Positions 61,886 through 64,000 of a DNA stretch of 64,000 nucleotides are shown in pieces; the stretch's first letter is position 1, and each line of letters opens with the position of its first letter. Both the position numbers and the translations under genes were made by a program. Source of the DNA: JANMOK01 sp031415055 (lineage in GTDB: Bacteria; Pseudomonadota; Alphaproteobacteria; Rhodobacterales; Rhodobacteraceae); the NCBI GenBank assembly GCA_031415055.1, contig JANOQZ010000036.1, forward strand, positions 1 to 64,000, read 5' to 3'. A model generated the notes under the pieces. That model was given only the letters and a program-made list of their open reading frames with translations, had not been told where the DNA came from and did not search any database.

Positions 61886-62466
61886 GCCTCCAGTTCGGCA
61901 TCCCAATACAAAAAGTCCATCCAACTGATGTGCAGATGGTTGGGCGGGAACTTGCGGCCGATATTCTGCAACTGCTCCGGATTGGGCCGATGCGGTTTCT
62001 TCCGCAAATGCATCCCCGCGTGCTGCAAAGTGCGCGAACCCTTTTGCAAGTTGCAAGGCCCACATGCGGCCACCACATTGTCCCAGGTTGTGCGCCCGCC
62101 ACGCGAACGCGGCAACACGTGGTCAAAGGTCATATCCCCTTTGGCCCCGCAATACTGGCAGCAAAACTGATCGCGCAAAAACAGATTGAAGCGGGTAAAA
62201 GCCGCGGTTCGCGCCGGTTTCACATAGTCTTTCAGCACCACAACCGAGGGGATGCGGATTTCAACCGACGGCGAATGCACCATCTCGTCATATTCCGCCA
62301 CCACCGAAACGCGGTCCATATAGGTCGCCTTGATCGCCTCCTGCCACGGCCACAGCGACAGTGGCAGATAGGACAATGGCCGATAGTCAGCGTTCAACAC
62401 CAGCGCCGGATGCTGTTTCAAATTGCCCGGACTTCGGACAAAACTTGGGATGTGTGACAGTTCCAT
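61882..62466 (-). CDS. HNH endonuclease
   Basis: 194-residue protein. CQYCG and CGPCNLQKG form the zinc-binding Cys pairs around MTFDHVLPRSRGGRTTWDNVVAAC, the HNH active site. The N-terminal LNADYRPLSYLPLSLWPWQEA is found in a family widespread in proteobacteria and cyanobacteria. It is not flanked by phage or intron genes, so it is probably a resident nuclease. ATG 62466 is used; the longer frame to 62538 adds an unsupported basic leader. Confidence 0.9.
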   Translation of the reverse strand: MELSHIPSFVRSPGNLKQHPALVLNADYRPLSYLPLSLWPWQEAIKATYMDRVSVVAEYDEMVHSPSVEIRIPSVVVLKDYVKPARTAAFTRFNLFLRDQFCCQYCGAKGDMTFDHVLPRSRGGRTTWDNVVAACGPCNLQKGSRTLQHAGMHLRKKPHRPNPEQLQNIGRKFPPNHLHISWMDFLYWDAELEA

Positions 62467-62604
62467 CGGCACGATCCTGCATTCCTGACAGCCGTTTCCG
62501 GCCCGGAGCAGGACGCGCCCGCCCCTGTTGGCAACCACTATATCTGGTCAAAGCCAAACGGCAATACCCCAATATGATTGCACCTCGGCCTTTTCGATCA
62601 CAAG

Positions 62605-63270
62605 CTATTGTGGTTTGGGGGCAGCCAGATGACGTTGAACAAAACCCAACGCCAACCCCAACCCATCGGGTGCTATCCCGTGCGCCACGCCGCGCGACGT
62701 ATGCGATTCCACGCTAAAGCCGTTTTCTTTCAAGGCCTTGACCGCAATCGCCATTGAATCATAAGGCACCGTCTGGTCCGCATCACCATGCACCAACAAA
62801 ACCGGCGGTTTGGATTTGGCGGTTTTCAGCACGACTGCATCCAACAATCGCCCCGAAAACCCAATGATTCCACCCAGGCAATTCACCCGCTGCGGGCCGA
62901 CATGCAGGCTCATCATCGTGCCTTGCGAGAACCCGAACAGAAACGTGTCCTTAGCCGAAATCCCGGTGCTTTGCACCAGACCATCCAAAAACCCATGCAA
63001 CTCCGCCGTCGAACGCGCCATCGACGCCAACGTCTGTGCCTCGCTCGACCCATCAAACCTCGGCACCGGAAACCATTGAAACCCCATCGGATTTCCCCGA
63101 CAAGGTTCCGGCGCATCGGGGGCCGCGAACATCGTATCGGGCAAATGCACCGCCAAACTGTCACCAATTCCCAACAAATCCGCCCCATCGGCACCGTAAC
63201 CATGCAGAAAAATGACCAAACTGGTCGCTTTGCCCGACTTCGCCGGTTTGCTTTTATATTTCAACGACAT
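62605..63270 (-). CDS. Alpha/beta-hydrolase, phospholipase/carboxylesterase family
   Basis: 221-residue cytosolic esterase. The oxyanion-loop FLHGYGADGADLL, the nucleophile elbow FGFSQGTMMSLH (GFSQG), the catalytic Asp in VHGDADQTVPY and a late His in GVAHGIAPDG are all in place. Related to the YpfH/acyl-protein thioesterase group. ATG 63270 overlaps the AlkA stop (TGATG) and starts MSLKYKS. Confidence 0.9.
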   Translation of the reverse strand: MSLKYKSKPAKSGKATSLVIFLHGYGADGADLLGIGDSLAVHLPDTMFAAPDAPEPCRGNPMGFQWFPVPRFDGSSEAQTLASMARSTAELHGFLDGLVQSTGISAKDTFLFGFSQGTMMSLHVGPQRVNCLGGIIGFSGRLLDAVVLKTAKSKPPVLLVHGDADQTVPYDSMAIAVKALKENGFSVESHTSRGVAHGIAPDGLGLALGFVQRHLAAPKPQ

Positions 63271-63899
63271 CAACGAATTCCCTGCTTTTCCTTGGCAACA
63301 TGATAATAGGCCCAAAGCAACCTTGCCGCGACGCCGCGCCAAGGCGACCAAGCGTTGGCGATCTCTCGAAAAACCTTCTCCTTGGGCCGTTGGTCAATTT
63401 CAAACAACAACCGATAAGCCTCCTGCAACGCCAAATCCCCCGGCGCGAAAACATCGGCGCGACCAAGGCTGAACATCGCATAAATCTCGGCAGTCCAAGT
63501 TCCGATTCCTTTCACTGCCACCAAAGTGGAAATGACCTGTAAAGTTGGTGATGCCCTAAGCCCAACAAAATCAATCCCGCTTCCCGCCAAAGCCCGCGCA
63601 TAACCGATCTTTTGTCGCGACAAGCCGCAAGCCCGTAATTCTTCATCGGATCGAAACGTCAAACCATCAACCTCAACCGCACCAACTGCCTCCAACCGCG
63701 CCCAAATCGAATCCGCCGCCGCGACCGAGATTTGTTGACTGACAATCGCATCCAGCAACGACTTGAACCCGTCCTCGCGCCGCCGCAGTGGCAACGGCCC
63801 GGTCAGCGAAACCGCATGGGCAAAGCGCGGTTCACTGGCTGCCAGAAACGCCGTTCCCTCGTCGATGCACGCTTGCGTTTCTATGATGCGGCCAACCAT
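63270..63899 (-). CDS. DNA-3-methyladenine glycosylase II (AlkA-type)
   Basis: 209-residue HhH-GPD base-excision glycosylase. The helix-hairpin-helix with VKGIGTWTAEIYAMFSLGRADVFAPGDLALQ carries the catalytic Asp of GPD motifs, and LLDAIVSQQISVAAADSIWARL is the N-terminal helix set. No N-terminal AlkA-specific domain and no Fe-S cysteines, matching the short bacterial form. Its start codon lies inside the last codons of the upstream cobK-like gene. Confidence 0.9.
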   Translation of the reverse strand: MVGRIIETQACIDEGTAFLAASEPRFAHAVSLTGPLPLRRREDGFKSLLDAIVSQQISVAAADSIWARLEAVGAVEVDGLTFRSDEELRACGLSRQKIGYARALAGSGIDFVGLRASPTLQVISTLVAVKGIGTWTAEIYAMFSLGRADVFAPGDLALQEAYRLLFEIDQRPKEKVFREIANAWSPWRGVAARLLWAYYHVAKEKQGIR

Positions 63900-64000
63900 T
63901 CTAAAACCTCCTTTACCGATTGCACGACTAAGCCAGCGGGCAATGCTGGCCGATCAAGCACCACGACCCGCAACCCCAGTTGCTGCGCGGCAAACAGCTT
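63881..64000 (-). CDS. cobK: 3' end of a probable precorrin-6A reductase (CobK), 5' part outside the window
   Basis: An open minus-strand frame enters from the right edge and ends at a TAG at 63881-63883, giving 39 residues. The tail reads AAQQLGLRVVVLDRPALP followed by a VVQSVKEVLEWL end. This matches the form of CobK C-termini (an LGLPVVMxxRP strand, then a helix ending EALAWL), recalled from the family. It overlaps the AlkA start by 19 bases, so the genes are coupled. Too short for certainty. Confidence 0.5.
   Translation of the reverse strand, partial: KLFAAQQLGLRVVVLDRPALPAGLVVQSVKEVLEWLAAS

Noticed and set aside
61882..62466. HNH gene as part of a group I/II intron, homing element or prophage
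   Set aside because: Neighbours are ordinary cellular genes with coupled starts and stops, and no repeats or integrase are near.
1..64000. CRISPR arrays, IS elements and rRNA genes
   Set aside because: No regularly spaced direct repeats, no transposase-like protein and no rRNA-like sequence were seen.

Overview
This window is a chromosomal segment of an alphaproteobacterium, most likely a marine member of the Rhodobacteraceae/Roseobacter group. The support is family content: a ChpT phosphotransferase (CckA-ChpT-CtrA relay), a DUF3553 protein beside it, OlsB/OlsA-type ornithine-lipid acyltransferases, a class II DAHP synthase, a PAS_5-type protein, a Fur/Mur regulator, LuxR/LuxI quorum sensing and a protein carrying the full metal-ligand set of the DMSP lyase DddP. 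No prophage, IS element or CRISPR array was seen. Coding density is high. Many genes are coupled through overlaps of the ATGA, GTGA, TTGA or TGATG type, which also supports several TTG and GTG starts.

Region 1 (1-10.6 kb) is housekeeping. It holds the 3' end of alr, an Mla-type lipid ABC pair (mlaE, mlaF), a vapBC toxin-antitoxin pair on the opposite strand, a PqiA-domain membrane protein, a small membrane protein, radA and cvpA. These are followed by a dispersed palindromic repeat, the bifunctional NAD(P)HX repair enzyme, glnB-glnA and a membrane-anchored EEP-family phosphoesterase/nuclease.

Region 2 (10.7-16.9 kb) is a tightly coupled operon of dddP, a ROK sugar kinase, an inositol-monophosphatase-like gene and a cytochrome P450. 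An M20 amidohydrolase converges on it, and mazG follows. Region 3 (17-31.4 kb) holds an orphan iron-binding protein, a Fur/Mur regulator, a DMT exporter, eno, a degenerate ThiE-like gene, the olsB-olsA pair, DUF3553/chpT, a gamma-carbonic anhydrase, gmk, yicC, a PAS protein, serB, DAHP synthase, a GlxA-type regulator and a PQQ-type sugar dehydrogenase. Region 4 (31.4-34.5 kb) is the AT-richer regulatory island: a 0.76 kb gap with a strong hairpin, a small ORF, luxI, luxR and an XRE regulator with a palindrome upstream.

Region 5 (34.5-43.4 kb) is a complete glycogen operon, glgB-glgC-glgA-glgX-pgm. Region 6 (43.5-58 kb) is a sugar uptake and catabolism locus made of several transcription units. 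It contains a DadA-like oxidase, a BtpA/SgcQ-like protein, an M42/SgcX-like peptidase-fold enzyme, an FGGY kinase and a full CUT1-type ABC transporter. It also has an SGNH hydrolase, an L-fuconolactonase-like amidohydrolase, an aldo-keto reductase, FucU and a ribokinase. A yefM-yoeB module with its own two-box operator sits, in the opposite orientation, between the solute-binding gene and the permease genes. The SgcQ/SgcX-like pair, the FGGY kinase and the ABC transporter are the best candidate for an undescribed pathway here.

Region 7 (58-64 kb) is a CPA2 antiporter with a TrkA-N domain, tRNA-Leu(CAA), a YpfJ-type metallopeptidase, a YqaA-like membrane protein, a DsbB-like protein, an HNH nuclease, an esterase, an AlkA-type glycosylase and the 3' end of a probable cobK. 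All functions are inferred from motifs and remembered family features. No database search was possible.
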